A program made the translations under genes and the position numbers. DNA of 50,412 nt from Acidobacteriota bacterium (GTDB taxonomy: Bacteria; Acidobacteriota; Vicinamibacteria; Vicinamibacterales; UBA2999): the NCBI GenBank assembly GCA_947465645.1, contig CANIBQ010000034.1, forward strand, positions 1 to 50,412. Direction: 5' to 3'. The notes below the pieces were generated by a model. It was not told where the DNA came from, made no database searches, and was given only the letters and a program-made list of their open reading frames with translations. Below, one piece after another: positions 1 to 12,119 of this stretch; within the stretch, counting starts at the first letter, position 1, and the number at the start of each line of letters is the position of its first letter.

Positions 1-1635
1 CAGCTCCTCCGCCATGTCGCGCATCGCCTTCTTGACGCGCGTCTTCGCCTTCTCCCACGTCGTCCCGCCGAGTCGATCGAGTGCCGGACGCGTGCCCCCG
101 CTGAACTTCTGAACCAGGTCGAGCCGCTCGACCGGAACGAACAGCTTGTCCTCGCCCGCATACCGCAGCTCGAGGAATTCCTGCGTCTCGGCGGGCGCGC
201 CCGGCACCGTGCGGCCGACTGCGTTGAGCTGCTTGAGGCCGACGAACTCGCCGATTCCGTGATCGACGTGCACGACGAGATCGCCGACTTTCAGATCGCG
301 AAGGTCGGAGAGAAACGTCTTCGCGAGGTTGCGTCGCTTCTCCGGCGCCTGGCGCTCTTCTTCGAAGACGTCCGTCTCAACGTAGATCTGGAGGGCGGCG
401 TCGGTAAGGCGGAAGCCACGCGAGAGCGACCCGACAGCGACGAGCACCCCGGCGACGTGGATGTCCTCGGCGCGCTCGACTGGAATCGCGACGATCTCGT
501 ATTCCTGCAGAATCTCGACTGTCCGCTCGGCGAGGCCATGACTGCCTGCGATGAAGAGCACCGTCTCGCCGCGCTGCCGCGCCTGGCGAATCTCGGCGAC
601 CCAGTCGTTGACGCGCCCGCGAAACTCCCTCGCCGGCTGACACGACACCTGCCGGACGCCTTCCGACTCGATCGCAAGTTCCTCGAGCCTGGGCGCGGGG
701 GCGGTTCGCGGCTCGAGCTCTTCCCAGGCGGTGAAGGCGTCTTCAGGCGCGCGCGCCACGACGTGCCCGCGCGTGGCTGCCTCGGCGTGGCTCGAGTCGA
801 GCTGGTCGCGCACTTTCCGCGCCTGCGCCTCGACCTGCTCCGCCTCGGACACGATCACCCGCAGGCCGCGCCTGGCGCTGAGGAAATCCGCCAGCGGCAT
901 CGACCCGCCATCGTCGAACCGCTCGCGCACGGGCACGATCGACAACTGGTCGGTGGCGCCGCTCGATCGCTGAGTGGAGGGATCGAATCGTCGGAGCGAT
1001 TCGACCATGTCTCCCACGAACTCGATACGGGCCGGCTCGGCCTCGGCGGCTGGAAAAATATCGACGATGCCGCCGCGAATCGTGAACGAGCCGTGCTCCT
1101 CGACGGGATCTTCGCGCGTAAAGCCCGCGTCGACGAGCAGGTCTGCAAGCGCCTGCGGCTCGATTTCGACCCCTGGCTTGATCTCGAGAGACGCCCGAAG
1201 CAGCCGGTCGGGAGGGCTCACGCGAGGCAGGAGCGCCGCGGCGGACGCGATGATCAGGCGAGCCGTCCCGGTTGCCGCGCCGTGCAGCGCCCTCGCGCGC
1301 GCCGCCGCCACGCGAAAGTGCGGAGTCATTCCCCGGTACGGATCGACCTGCAGCGACGGCAGCGGGAGGACCGCGCGTTCGACCTCGGCTTCCGAGGCGC
1401 CTTCCATCGCGGCGTAGAAGAAGCGGGCGTCAGCGGTGAGCTGCTCGACGTCCCTGTCCGTCGGCACCACCAGCAGCGTCAGGCTGGTTCCCGATCGTGC
1501 GATGGTCACCGCGGCCAGCGCTTTCGCCGGGGGTGTCAGCCCAGCGGTAACAGGGGCGGATCGATCCAGGGCGGCGCGGGATGCCGCCTGGCTCAGCAGG
1601 GCTCGAAGCGTGAGGGATGGACTTGCGGTAGGCAC
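1..1635 (-). CDS. mfd: Transcription-repair coupling factor Mfd, N-terminal part (gene runs off the left edge)
   Basis: Mfd is a DNA translocase that removes RNA polymerase stalled at lesions and recruits UvrA. The frame is open from a GTG at 1635 down to base 1, giving about 545 residues of a protein usually near 1,150. The visible part covers the UvrB-like N-terminal module and, near the edge, the CarD-like RNA polymerase interaction domain (VDHGIGEFVGLKQL, then LFVPVERLDLVQKFSGG and a WEKAKTRVKKAMRDMAEEL-type linker). The helicase motifs lie outside the window. The GTG start is a choice: the frame stays open upstream to a TGA at 1720-1722, but that stretch is the heptamer repeat, so a start inside it is unlikely. 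It lies downstream of the hldE-like gene on the same strand. Confidence 0.9.
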   Translation of the reverse strand, partial: MPTASPSLTLRALLSQAASRAALDRSAPVTAGLTPPAKALAAVTIARSGTSLTLLVVPTDRDVEQLTADARFFYAAMEGASEAEVERAVLPLPSLQVDPYRGMTPHFRVAAARARALHGAATGTARLIIASAAALLPRVSPPDRLLRASLEIKPGVEIEPQALADLLVDAGFTREDPVEEHGSFTIRGGIVDIFPAAEAEPARIEFVGDMVESLRRFDPSTQRSSGATDQLSIVPVRERFDDGGSMPLADFLSARRGLRVIVSEAEQVEAQARKVRDQLDSSHAEAATRGHVVARAPEDAFTAWEELEPRTAPAPRLEELAIESEGVRQVSCQPAREFRGRVNDWVAEIRQARQRGETVLFIAGSHGLAERTVEILQEYEIVAIPVERAEDIHVAGVLVAVGSLSRGFRLTDAALQIYVETDVFEEERQAPEKRRNLAKTFLSDLRDLKVGDLVVHVDHGIGEFVGLKQLNAVGRTVPGAPAETQEFLELRYAGEDKLFVPVERLDLVQKFSGGTRPALDRLGGTTWEKAKTRVKKAMRDMAEEL

Positions 1636-1644
1636 AATGACTCT

Positions 1645-1717
1645 CAGTTGTCGGTTGTCAGTTGTCGGAACGCCGCGAGCTACTTCGTAGCCTTCTGACA
1701 ACTGACAACTGACAACC
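1645..1717. repeat. Heptamer-armed hairpin repeat, copy 1
   Basis: It fills the gap between the hldE-like stop and the mfd start. On the plus strand it reads CAGTTGT, CGGTTGT, CAGTTGT, then a core of about 29 nt, then ACAACTG, ACAACTG and ACAACCA. The two arms are complementary, so the transcript can form a long hairpin. The core contains its own small palindrome (GCTACGAAGTAGC read on the minus strand). Copy 2 at 30974-31058 has the same layout and a related core in the opposite orientation. Confidence 0.85.
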
Positions 1718-1719
1718 AG

Positions 1720-2205
1720 TCATTGTCCCATACGGACGCGAGCGATCAGGTCGGTCGTCGAATGGCCGGCAGCCAGCTCGAGCCGGACCACGCGTCCACC
1801 ACGCGCCTCGACAATATCGCGGCCGACGATGTTGCCGGGGCCCCAGTCGGCGCCCTTGACGAGGATATCGGGCTGAATGCGGTTCACGATCTCGTGCGGC
1901 GTGGGCTCATCGAAGATGACCGCCGCGTCCACGCAGTCGAGCGCCAGGAGGAGCTCGGCGCGCTCCTCTTCCGGGTTGATCGGTCGCGACGGACCCTTGT
2001 TCCCCCTGACGGAGCGATCGGAATTCACGGCCACGATCAGGGCGTCGCCGAGCGCCCGCGCCTCGCGCAGGTAGCGGACGTGTCCCGGGTGCAGAAGATC
2101 GAAGACGCCGTTGGTAAAGACCACCGTGCCGCCACGCGCCCGGATCTGTTCCGCGAATGCCGCGGCCTCGTCAGGTGATGACACCCGAGGGGAACGGCGC
2201 CTCAT
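1720..2205 (-). CDS. hldE: HldE/RfaE2-type ADP-heptose synthase cytidylyltransferase domain, stand-alone
   Basis: 161-residue nucleotidyltransferase of the family that makes ADP-glycero-manno-heptose for lipopolysaccharide. The signature [11 protein letters not shown] (HxGH at residues 39-42) is clear, followed by [13 protein letters not shown] and the late HSTTDLI motif typical of RfaE2. It covers only the C-terminal half of E. coli HldE; the ribokinase-like HldA half is not in this window. Its ATG overlaps the stop of the upstream wzt gene (ATGA), so the two are translationally coupled. A glycerol-3-phosphate cytidylyltransferase is the main alternative, but the KGADW and GHSTTDLI motifs favour RfaE2. 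Confidence 0.85.
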   Translation of the reverse strand: MRRRSPRVSSPDEAAAFAEQIRARGGTVVFTNGVFDLLHPGHVRYLREARALGDALIVAVNSDRSVRGNKGPSRPINPEEERAELLLALDCVDAAVIFDEPTPHEIVNRIQPDILVKGADWGPGNIVGRDIVEARGGRVVRLELAAGHSTTDLIARVRMGQ

Positions 2206-3524
2206 TGCGGGCCAGAAATGCGGATTCCGCCAGAAAACCGCCAGCGGTGGGGTGGACGAAAGATGCCGGCTTCCTTGAGACGTGACTTCACGCGGAACGT
2301 GTACAGCAGGCGGTGGTAGTCGTAGGGAGCGCCGTTCCCGCGATGCACGGCCACGTCGAGCTTGTAGGTGCCGTCCACGAGGTCCAGGCGATCGATGGCG
2401 AACGCCACCTCGCCGGCACCAGTCAGCTCGCTGGGTACGGCGCCCTCGATCTGTGTGTTGGTGCCATAGCAGCACACGCCGTCGGCATTGAAGACGCCGA
2501 CGCCGAACACGAAATCGGTGACCGGCTGGTGCGCGTGCACGCGCAGGCGAATCTCGAGCGGATCCCCTGACTGGAAAATGTGCGAAGGCTGGCCGTCCGG
2601 TCCAATCAGGTCGGCGCCGACGATCTCGACCTCGCGCGATCCCCAGCGTCCCTCGACGGCGCGGAACATGTCGGGCGGTGCTTCGTTGGTTTCCGCACTC
2701 GCTTGTGGGGCGAGCCCCACAGGAGGATCCACTTCGGTCGCAGCTACCCGGTCGGCCGCCTCCAGTTCCACGTTCTCTGTCCTGGCGACGGCCATTAGGT
2801 AGGCGTCCACCACGCGTTTCGGATCGCCCTGGGCCTTCGCGACGCCGGCGTCCAGCCACAGCGCCTCATCGCAGAACCGCGTCACGAGGTCGAGGGAATG
2901 CGTGACGAGCAGCACGGTGCGGCCGCGGCGGCGGAATTCCGCGAACTTGTCGAGGCACTTGTGCGTGAACGCCTCGTCGCCCACGGCCAGCACTTCGTCG
3001 ACAAGCAGCACATCCGGATCCACGTGAATGGCGACCGCAAATCCCAGGCGCATGTACATGCCAGAGGAGTAGGTCTTCACGGGAGCGTCGATGAAGTCTT
3101 CGAGCTCGGCGAACTTCACGATCTCGTCGAAGCGCGCCGCGATTTCCCGCTTGGTGAGCCCGAGCATCATGCCGTTGATGTAGACGTTCTCGCGGCCGGA
3201 GATCTCCGGGTGAAAACCGGCGCCGAGCTCGATGAGGGCCGACACCCGGCCGTGCACGTTGATGGTGCCCTCGGTGGGCCGGCCGATGCCGGCGATCAGC
3301 TTGAGCATCGTGCTCTTGCCCGATCCGTTGCGACCGATGATGCCGAATGTCTTGCCCGCGGCCACGTCGAACGACACGTTGTTGAGGGCCTGGAACGTTT
3401 CGTCCGGCTGCAGGTCTCGAAGAATCCGGCCCGAGAGCAGCGCGCTCTTGAGCGTCGCAAACTGCCGCCGGCGCCCGTAGCGGCGATAGAGCTTCCGGAC
3501 GCCGCGGACCTCGATCGCGTTCAC
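2202..3524 (-). CDS. wzt: Polysaccharide ABC exporter ATP-binding subunit with Wzt-type C-terminal sugar-binding domain
   Basis: 440 residues. The ATPase part has Walker [10 protein letters not shown] (64-72), signature YSSGM (152-156), Walker B DVLLVDE (171-177) and the switch His in VTHS (209). Residues about 290-430 resemble the Wzt C-terminal beta-sandwich ([22 protein letters not shown]), which in known Wzt proteins recognises the modified end of an O-antigen chain. The start chosen is the GTG at 3524, preceded by GGAGG and overlapping the permease stop as GTGA; longer upstream readings run into the permease gene and look spurious. It pairs with the permease to export an undecaprenyl-linked glycan. 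The linker between the domains holds a palindrome at 2704-2721. Confidence 0.9.
   Translation of the reverse strand: MNAIEVRGVRKLYRRYGRRRQFATLKSALLSGRILRDLQPDETFQALNNVSFDVAAGKTFGIIGRNGSGKSTMLKLIAGIGRPTEGTINVHGRVSALIELGAGFHPEISGRENVYINGMMLGLTKREIAARFDEIVKFAELEDFIDAPVKTYSSGMYMRLGFAVAIHVDPDVLLVDEVLAVGDEAFTHKCLDKFAEFRRRGRTVLLVTHSLDLVTRFCDEALWLDAGVAKAQGDPKRVVDAYLMAVARTENVELEAADRVAATEVDPPVGLAPQASAETNEAPPDMFRAVEGRWGSREVEIVGADLIGPDGQPSHIFQSGDPLEIRLRVHAHQPVTDFVFGVGVFNADGVCCYGTNTQIEGAVPSELTGAGEVAFAIDRLDLVDGTYKLDVAVHRGNGAPYDYHRLLYTFRVKSRLKEAGIFRPPHRWRFSGGIRISGPQ
2702..2723. repeat. Perfect palindrome inside the wzt interdomain linker
   Basis: TGTGGGGC and GCCCCACA (8-bp arms, 2-nt loop, 2704-2721) with a further outer C/G pair. 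It encodes part of a Pro/Ala/Gly linker ([10 protein letters not shown]) between the ATPase and the sugar-binding domain. It may be a small inserted palindromic element; only one copy is seen here. Confidence 0.5.
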
Positions 3525-4315
3525 ACTTCCTCCGCGAACGAGTCTCGAAGGCGGTCGAAGACGAAGTACCCGGCGAGGAACACGACGACAGAGCCGGCGC
3601 CGACCGCGAGCAGCCGCGGCCACTCCGTGAACGGACCGGGCCGGAACAGCACTTCCTGGTACGACACAGCCAGGTGCGTAAAGGGATTCAGGTTCAACAG
3701 CCTCTGCACGTTCGGCGGGGCCTGCGACAGCGGGTAGATGATCGGCGTCGCGAAGAACCAGAGGGTCAACAGGTTTGCAAGCAGATCGCGCACGTCGCGA
3801 AAATGGACGGTGAGCGCGGCGACACACAGCGCGAGCCCCAGCGTCAGCACCAACTGCACGAGCACGACGACTGGAAACCAGAGCAGGTCCGTCGGGTGAA
3901 CAGGGACGCGGTAATAGATCAGGAACGCCGCGAGAATTGGCAGTCCCAGGAAGAAATGCGCGAGCCCGGCCAGCACGGTGACGATCGGCAGCACTTCAGC
4001 GGGGAACAAGACCTTGCGAATGAGGTTGCCGCCAGCGATCAGGACGTTCGACGCTTCGAGCAGCGACGAAGAAAACCACGTCCACGGCAGGATCCCGCAG
4101 AACATGAACAGCGCAAACGGCTCCAGTTCCGGGGGATGGACGCCCGGGAGGACGACCGTGAAGACGAAGCTGTAGATAAGGAGGAGAAGGAGGGGGTTGA
4201 CGAACGACCAGAAGAAGCCGAGGACAGAGCCTCGGTACCTCGCCTTCAGCTCACGGGCGACGAGGCTCTGAATGAGACCGCGGTAGCGAAAAAGGCTCTT
4301 GAGGTTGTCGAGCAA
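3521..4315 (-). CDS. wzm: Polysaccharide ABC exporter permease (ABC-2 type)
   Basis: 264-residue integral membrane protein of the Wzm/TagG ABC-2 family, forming the export channel for a lipid-linked glycan together with the adjacent Wzt. The N-terminus has the amphipathic LVARELKARYRGSVLGFFWSFVNPL stretch typical of the family, followed by about six hydrophobic segments. The start must be TTG at 4315 or later: an in-frame TAG lies two codons upstream, and the next ATG or GTG would remove the conserved N-terminus. AGAGG directly abuts the TTG, an unusual ribosome-site spacing. It begins 8 bp after the atpC stop, so it may be co-transcribed with the F1 genes, and overlaps wzt by 4 bp. Confidence 0.9.
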   Translation of the reverse strand: MLDNLKSLFRYRGLIQSLVARELKARYRGSVLGFFWSFVNPLLLLLIYSFVFTVVLPGVHPPELEPFALFMFCGILPWTWFSSSLLEASNVLIAGGNLIRKVLFPAEVLPIVTVLAGLAHFFLGLPILAAFLIYYRVPVHPTDLLWFPVVVLVQLVLTLGLALCVAALTVHFRDVRDLLANLLTLWFFATPIIYPLSQAPPNVQRLLNLNPFTHLAVSYQEVLFRPGPFTEWPRLLAVGAGSVVVFLAGYFVFDRLRDSFAEEV

Positions 4316-4323
4316 CCTCTACA

Positions 4324-4746
4324 TTAGACCCGAGTGCGCGCGCGGGATGCTACCTGGATGCGGATCAGCGACTTCATCATCGCGATACGCGCCCGCTCGA
4401 AGTCCATGTCGGGGACCGACTTGGACAGCCGCTCCTCGGCGCGTCGTTTGGCCGCTTCCGCTCGCGCGATGTCGATGTCCTGGGCGCGTTCAGCAAGCTG
4501 GGCGAGCACCGTGACCCGATCGGGCAGCACCTCGACGAAGCCGAAGGCGATGGCAAGGTAGTGCTTCTCCGACCCGATCCGGTACCACATCTCCCCGACC
4601 TGAAGCGTCGCCAGCAGCGGCGTGTGGCCGGGGAGGACGCCGAAATACCCCTCGACTCCGGGCAACTGCACCTCGTCCACGTCCTCGCGAACGAGCGACT
4701 TGTCGGGCGTGACGACCTCGAGCAGCAGCTTCGTGGGAAGCGCCAT
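4324..4746 (-). CDS. atpC: F1 ATP synthase epsilon subunit
   Basis: 140 residues, normal family length. The N-terminal beta-sandwich (LLLEVVTPDKSLV, LPGVEGYFGVLPGHTPLLATLQVG) is typical of epsilon, and the C-terminal half is the two-helix hairpin (ERAQDIDIARAEAAKRRAEERL) that can inhibit rotation. It sits in the central stalk with gamma. Its ATG follows the atpD stop with no gap (TAGATG), which suggests coupled translation. It is the last F1 gene; the polysaccharide permease starts 8 bp later. Confidence 0.97.
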   Translation of the reverse strand: MALPTKLLLEVVTPDKSLVREDVDEVQLPGVEGYFGVLPGHTPLLATLQVGEMWYRIGSEKHYLAIAFGFVEVLPDRVTVLAQLAERAQDIDIARAEAAKRRAEERLSKSVPDMDFERARIAMMKSLIRIQVASRARTRV

Positions 4747-8648
<3,902 letters not shown>

Positions 8649-8668
8649 CGTTTCTTCCTGCGGCGTGG

Positions 8669-9214
8669 TTAGACGGCGCTTCGAAGTCTGTTCTTGATTT
8701 TGTCGAGTTGCGTGGCGACGCTGCCGTCGTACACGGTGCTTCCGACCCTGGCGACGAGGCCGCCGATGATCGACGGATCGACCGTGGTCGTCATCGTCAC
8801 CTTCCGGCCGGTCATCTGCGAGAGGCGTTCCTTCAGTAAAGATACCTTCGACTCGGCGAGCGGTTCGGCGGTCGTCACGTCGGCGCGCACCACCTGCCGG
8901 ACGTCCATGAGGCGATCGCGGTAAACGGCGACCATGTCGGGCACGATGACCAGACGATCGCGATCGGCGAGGAGCATCAGGAGCTTCTCCAGCGGCGGCG
9001 ACAACGTCAACCGGGCGGAGAGCGCCTTGACAATGCCGCGCTTGCCGGTGGCGGACACGGCCGGATTGGTGAGCGCCTTCTCAAGGTTCGGGTGCTGAAC
9101 GAAGAGATCGGCGAACGCCGCCAGCTCCTGCTCGACCTGCTCGGGATTGCCTTCCTTGATGACGACGTCGAGCAAGGCTCGCGCATAGCGGGCCGCCGAC
9201 GCACGGGTGCTCAT
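8669..9214 (-). CDS. atpH: F1 ATP synthase delta subunit
   Basis: 181 residues, normal length for delta, which links F1 to the peripheral stalk. The N-terminal helical domain ([16 protein letters not shown]) and the C-terminal motif [33 protein letters not shown] are diagnostic. GGAGG lies about 10 nt before the ATG. It is the first F1 gene here: upstream is a 141-bp gap and then parB, so the F0 genes atpB, atpE and atpF are not in their usual place before atpH and must be elsewhere in the genome. Confidence 0.95.
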   Translation of the reverse strand: MSTRASAARYARALLDVVIKEGNPEQVEQELAAFADLFVQHPNLEKALTNPAVSATGKRGIVKALSARLTLSPPLEKLLMLLADRDRLVIVPDMVAVYRDRLMDVRQVVRADVTTAEPLAESKVSLLKERLSQMTGRKVTMTTTVDPSIIGGLVARVGSTVYDGSVATQLDKIKNRLRSAV

Positions 9215-9251
9215 TTACTGACCGCCTCCGACAGATGGGAATACGACGAGC

Positions 9252-9270
9252 TTGTACCTGAGTGGTACAA
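9252..9270. promoter_or_regulatory. Inverted repeat upstream of atpH, possible operator
   Basis: TTGTACC, 5-nt spacer, GGTACAA: a perfect 7-bp inverted repeat 38 bp upstream of the atpH start, in the only gap that could hold the promoter of the F1 genes. An AT-rich TATAAA lies just upstream of it (read on the minus strand). No convincing -35/-10 pair was found, so the regulatory role is a guess. Confidence 0.35.
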
Positions 9271-9292
9271 ACGTCTTTTTATATCACACGGG

Positions 9293-9357
9293 GAGGCCTC
9301 AGAGTTGGGGACTCAGGCCTCTTTTGAGTTAATCCCGACGCCTGGGCCCTGAGACCT
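9293..9357. repeat. Heptamer-phased repeat between parB and atpH
   Basis: From 9295 the sequence divides into nine 7-bp units (GGCCTCA, GAGTTGG, GGACTCA, GGCCTCT and so on to GAGACCT). It includes a GAGGCCT/AGGCCTC inverted repeat (9293-9299 and 9315-9321) that could fold after the parB gene. The last 17 bases match the atpG-atpD array at 6216-6232 with one mismatch. No U-tract follows the hairpin on the minus strand, so it is not a standard terminator. Confidence 0.6.
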
Positions 9358-10222
9358 ACTTCTGGGCGGTCAGATGTTCATAGATTCGGTTCAATTCTTC
9401 TTCCGAACCGAACGCGATTTCGATGGTCCCGCCCGGCCCTTTGCGGGCAATCCTGACCTTCGTGCCCAGGGCGAAGCGCATGCGGTCTTCGGCGGCGCGC
9501 GTGTGGACGTCTGGCGGCGTGGGTTCGCGCTTCGCGGGGCGGCCGGATGCCGGCGTCGCCATTTTCTTCACCAGCGCTTCGGTATCGCGGACCGAAAGCG
9601 ATCGGGCGATGACCTCGCGCGCCGCCTGGCGCTGCGCGGCCGGGTCGGTAAGACCGAGCAGCGCGCGCGCGTGCCCCATCGACAGCGCACCGGCCGCGAG
9701 ATCGCCTCGCACTTCCTCTGGCAGCTTCAGCAGGCGCATGAAGTTCGCCACGGAGCTGCGATCCTTGCCAACGGCCGCGGCGATTTGATCCTGCGTAAGC
9801 GCGAAGTTGTCGGCGAGCCGTTGATACGCGAGCGCCTCGTCCACGGGATTGAGATTTTCGCGCTGGATGTTCTCGACGAGCGCGAGCTCGAGGAGCTGCT
9901 GCTCCGACCCCTCCGGAACATCACGGACGACCACGGGAACTTTGTGGAGTCCCGCGCGCTGGGCGGCACGCCAGCGGCGCTCGCCGGCGATGATCCGGTA
10001 CGCGTTGCCGGAGCGCCGCACGAGGATCGGCTGAATGATGCCGTTCGCCTTGATCGACTGCGTCAGCTCTTCCAGCTTCGCGTCGTCCATCTGCACGCGC
10101 GGCTGCTCTTCATTCGGTGAGAGACGGTCGATGTCCACCTCGAACGCGCCCTGACGGGGCGGCTCTGGCGCATCGGGAATCAGCGCGCTTAAACCTTTGC
10201 CGAGTGCGGGGCGACGATCCAT
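9356..10222 (-). CDS. parB: Chromosome-partitioning protein ParB
   Basis: 288-residue chromosomal ParB, a CTP-dependent clamp that loads at parS and spreads along DNA. The start [10 protein letters not shown] is the usual N-terminal ParA-contact motif. The CTP-binding box GERRWRA is at 80-86, and [14 protein letters not shown] at 117-130. A helix-turn-helix follows ([27 protein letters not shown], about 142-168), and the C-terminus is the dimer domain. parA lies 18 bp upstream; two parS sites lie nearby (11106-11121 and 13243-13258). Confidence 0.97.
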   Translation of the reverse strand: MDRRPALGKGLSALIPDAPEPPRQGAFEVDIDRLSPNEEQPRVQMDDAKLEELTQSIKANGIIQPILVRRSGNAYRIIAGERRWRAAQRAGLHKVPVVVRDVPEGSEQQLLELALVENIQRENLNPVDEALAYQRLADNFALTQDQIAAAVGKDRSSVANFMRLLKLPEEVRGDLAAGALSMGHARALLGLTDPAAQRQAAREVIARSLSVRDTEALVKKMATPASGRPAKREPTPPDVHTRAAEDRMRFALGTKVRIARKGPGGTIEIAFGSEEELNRIYEHLTAQK

Positions 10223-10240
10223 GCATACTCCTTCGGGGGG

Positions 10241-11023
10241 CTACGCGGCGTGCCTCGCCAACATCTCGTTCGCGAGGGCGATATACGCGGCGGCGCCGCG
10301 CGATTTCAGGTCGTACACGATCGCGGGCATGCCGTGGCTGGGCGCCTCGCCGAGACGCACGTTGCGCGGGATGATCGTGTTGAAGACTTTGTCCTTGAAG
10401 AAGTCGCGTACCTCGCGCGCGACGAGCTGCCCGAGGTTGGTCCGATCGTCGTACATGGTCAGCACCACGCCCTCGATCTCGAGCGTCGGATTCAACACGG
10501 CTCGCACGCGTCGCACCGTGCCGACGAGATCCGCAAGTCCTTCCAGCGCGTAATACTCGCAGTGCAGCGGGATCAATACGCTGTCCGCGGCGACGAGCGC
10601 GTTCAGGGTGAGCAGCCCGAGCGACGGCGGGCAATCGATGAAGACGTAATCGAACTCGCTCCGCAGCGGGTCGAGCACCTGCTGGAGGCGACGCTCGCGC
10701 TCTTCCATCGTGACCAACTCGATCTCGGCACCAGTGAGCTGCCGATCGGCTGGCATGAGCCACAGGCGCTCGATGGCCGTCGGCATGACGAAGCCGACAG
10801 GATCCCCGTCGGTCACCAGCGCTTCATAGACGGTGCCGTCCGCCGCGCGCTGTCCCCTGAGGCCCACGCCGCTGGTGAGATTGCCCTGCGGGTCCATATC
10901 CACGAGCAGAACGCGATGTCCCGCAAGCGCGATCCCGGTGGCGAGGTTGACGGCGGTGGTGGTTTTCCCGACGCCGCCCTTTTGATTTGCGACCGCCAGT
11001 ATGCGGGCTTGAGGTTCTGTCAT
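10241..11023 (-). CDS. parA: Chromosome-partitioning ATPase ParA (Soj)
   Basis: 260-residue ParA/MinD-type ATPase that works with ParB to move origins. The deviant Walker A KGGVGKTTT lies near the N-terminus, followed by LLVDMDPQGN and FIDCPPSLGLLTLNAL. The ATG at 11023 (MTEPQARILAVANQKGG) is preferred because family members start close to the Walker motif; an in-frame ATG at 11044 would add seven residues, and neither has a strong ribosome site. In many genomes rsmG lies directly upstream. Here an IS1595-family insertion separates the two, so parAB probably relies on a promoter between 11024 and 11132 or within the element. Confidence 0.96.
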   Translation of the reverse strand: MTEPQARILAVANQKGGVGKTTTAVNLATGIALAGHRVLLVDMDPQGNLTSGVGLRGQRAADGTVYEALVTDGDPVGFVMPTAIERLWLMPADRQLTGAEIELVTMEERERRLQQVLDPLRSEFDYVFIDCPPSLGLLTLNALVAADSVLIPLHCEYYALEGLADLVGTVRRVRAVLNPTLEIEGVVLTMYDDRTNLGQLVAREVRDFFKDKVFNTIIPRNVRLGEAPSHGMPAIVYDLKSRGAAAYIALANEMLARHAA

Positions 11024-11105
11024 GTGACCATAATTGGCTGGCATGCGGTTGCCAAGAGCCAGTTGGACAAACTCTAGTACCGTTCTGGATCCACGTCAAG
11101 CACCA

Positions 11106-11121
11106 TGTTTCACGTGGAACA
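11106..11121. promoter_or_regulatory. parS: parS site 1 (ParB loading site)
   Basis: TGTTTCACGTGGAACA matches the widely conserved bacterial parS consensus TGTTTCACGTGAAACA at 15 of 16 positions. It lies 82 bp upstream of the chosen parA start, just outside the left target duplication of the insertion element. Confidence 0.9.
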
Positions 11122-11124
11122 CGA

Positions 11125-11132
11125 ACAAACAG
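11125..11132. repeat. Left target-site duplication of the IS1595-family element
   Basis: ACAAACAG, identical to 13221-13228. Eight base pairs is the known duplication length for the IS1595 family. The match continues by four bases (CGAA) only because the element end and the host flank share them. Confidence 0.88.
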
Positions 11133-11156
11133 CGAAACAGGCTACTTGATGCACGG
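11133..11156 (+). repeat. Left terminal inverted repeat
   Basis: Begins CGAAACAGG and continues CTACTTGATGCACGG. The right end reads CGATACGGT then CTACTTGACGCACGG on the opposite strand: 20 of 24 match. Confidence 0.88.
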
Positions 11157-11169
11157 GAAGAGGCGTAGA

Positions 11170-11250
11170 ATGAGCCCACTCAGGCTCATGTTTACGCCGC
11201 TCCTACCCGATGGGTGTGGGCGGTTTGTCACCGCTACCCATTGGGGTAGG
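11170..11250. other. Two hairpins in the leader of the passenger gene
   Basis: Hairpin 1: ATGAGCC (11170-11176) with GGCTCAT (11183-11189). Hairpin 2: CCTACCC (11202-11208) with GGGTAGG (11244-11250), extended inward by ATGGGT/ACCCAT and GCGG/CCGC with small bulges. They lie between the left element end and the passenger start; hairpin 2 overlaps the GGAGG at 11249-11253 and could mask it. They might limit read-through expression from outside, as seen in other insertion sequences; this is inference. Confidence 0.5.
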
Positions 11251-11261
11251 AGGTTCGCGGG

Positions 11262-12119
11262 ATGGTCAAGGCGAAGCGGATAACGGGAACGGTGATCACA
11301 GTGGTCGTTATTTTCCTGGGCCTTGCGGACGCGCCCGAGCAACTAGCCAAGTGGAAGGCCGGGCTGGATGGTTTTGTTGCCGGTGTGGGCATTGATTGGT
11401 CCGCGTTCTGGTCGGCAAGCGCGGGCCGCACCGTCATTGTTCTGGTTGGCGTTCTGGTCGGTCTGTGGGCGTGGGATGTGCCACGTCTGGCCCGGCGTCG
11501 GTGGCGCGGCGAGCCCGTCGCTGAAGAGACGCGTGAGACCGACCTGGGTTACTGGGACGAAACTTCGAAGGCGTTTCTAGATACAGAAGCTCTCGCGGAA
11601 TTACTTGAAACAGCAAGGCGCGAACGCGACTCAATAGTCCTAGCGGCTAAGACGGAAGCTCAACACGCGCGGAACGAACTGGACAATGTTCAGCGTCAGC
11701 TCAAGGCAACCAAAAAGGACTACAACGAGGAGCGACTACGCCACTTCGCGCAGCGCGCTGCAGAAAGGCTGGAGATGGCGAAATCGAGGGGAGAGCCACC
11801 GGAGCGTCTGAAACCTGTCCAGGTGATGGTGCGGTTCGCTGTGTATTCCGACTTGCCACTCGCGCAACAAATCGAGCGCATCTTGAAGGAACACACCGGA
11901 TGGCCAGTCGAGCTTGATATGAGCAACAAGCCGATCCTGTTGCCACATGAGAAAGGCTTCAAGGTGATGTTCGACATCGGCGCGATGGGCAGTTTTATGC
12001 CCGTCGCGTACGCCTTCGATGACGGGCAACTGATTGATGCGTCTGTCGGCGTCAAGCGGACGGAGCGCTGGGAAGATTCCGAGCGCTTGGTGGTCGAGGT
12101 GTTGCCGACTACGCCGTGA
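11262..12119 (+). CDS. Passenger gene: unrecognised two-span membrane protein with coiled coil
   Basis: 285 residues, not recognised. Residues 7-21 and 56-72 are hydrophobic and probably membrane spans. A charged heptad-like region (about 108-172, rich in E, R, K and A) should form a coiled coil, and residues about 185-282 look like a small alpha/beta domain (VMVRFAVYSDLPLAQQIERIL, GFKVMFDIGAMGSFMPVAYAFDDG). GGAGG lies 9 nt before the ATG. It is convergent with the transposase gene and overlaps its end by 11 bp. Base and codon use is less GC-extreme than in the flanking housekeeping genes, in line with transfer. Function unknown; it lies fully within the inverted repeats, so it moves with the element. 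Confidence 0.8.
   Translation: MVKAKRITGTVITVVVIFLGLADAPEQLAKWKAGLDGFVAGVGIDWSAFWSASAGRTVIVLVGVLVGLWAWDVPRLARRRWRGEPVAEETRETDLGYWDETSKAFLDTEALAELLETARRERDSIVLAAKTEAQHARNELDNVQRQLKATKKDYNEERLRHFAQRAAERLEMAKSRGEPPERLKPVQVMVRFAVYSDLPLAQQIERILKEHTGWPVELDMSNKPILLPHEKGFKVMFDIGAMGSFMPVAYAFDDGQLIDASVGVKRTERWEDSERLVVEVLPTTP

Noticed and set aside
3525..3827. Longer start for the Wzt gene
   Set aside because: The extension overlaps the permease gene in another frame and has no Wzt similarity; the GTG at 3524 has GGAGG and a GTGA overlap.
9293..9321. Rho-independent terminator after parB
   Set aside because: The GAGGCCT hairpin has no T-tract after it on the minus strand; the T-run is on the plus side, where no gene ends.
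11125..11136. 12-bp direct repeat as the target duplication
   Set aside because: The inverted ends begin with CGAA/CGAT, which places the element boundary after 8 bp; the extra CGAA match is shared by chance between the left end and the host flank. Eight is also the family's known length.
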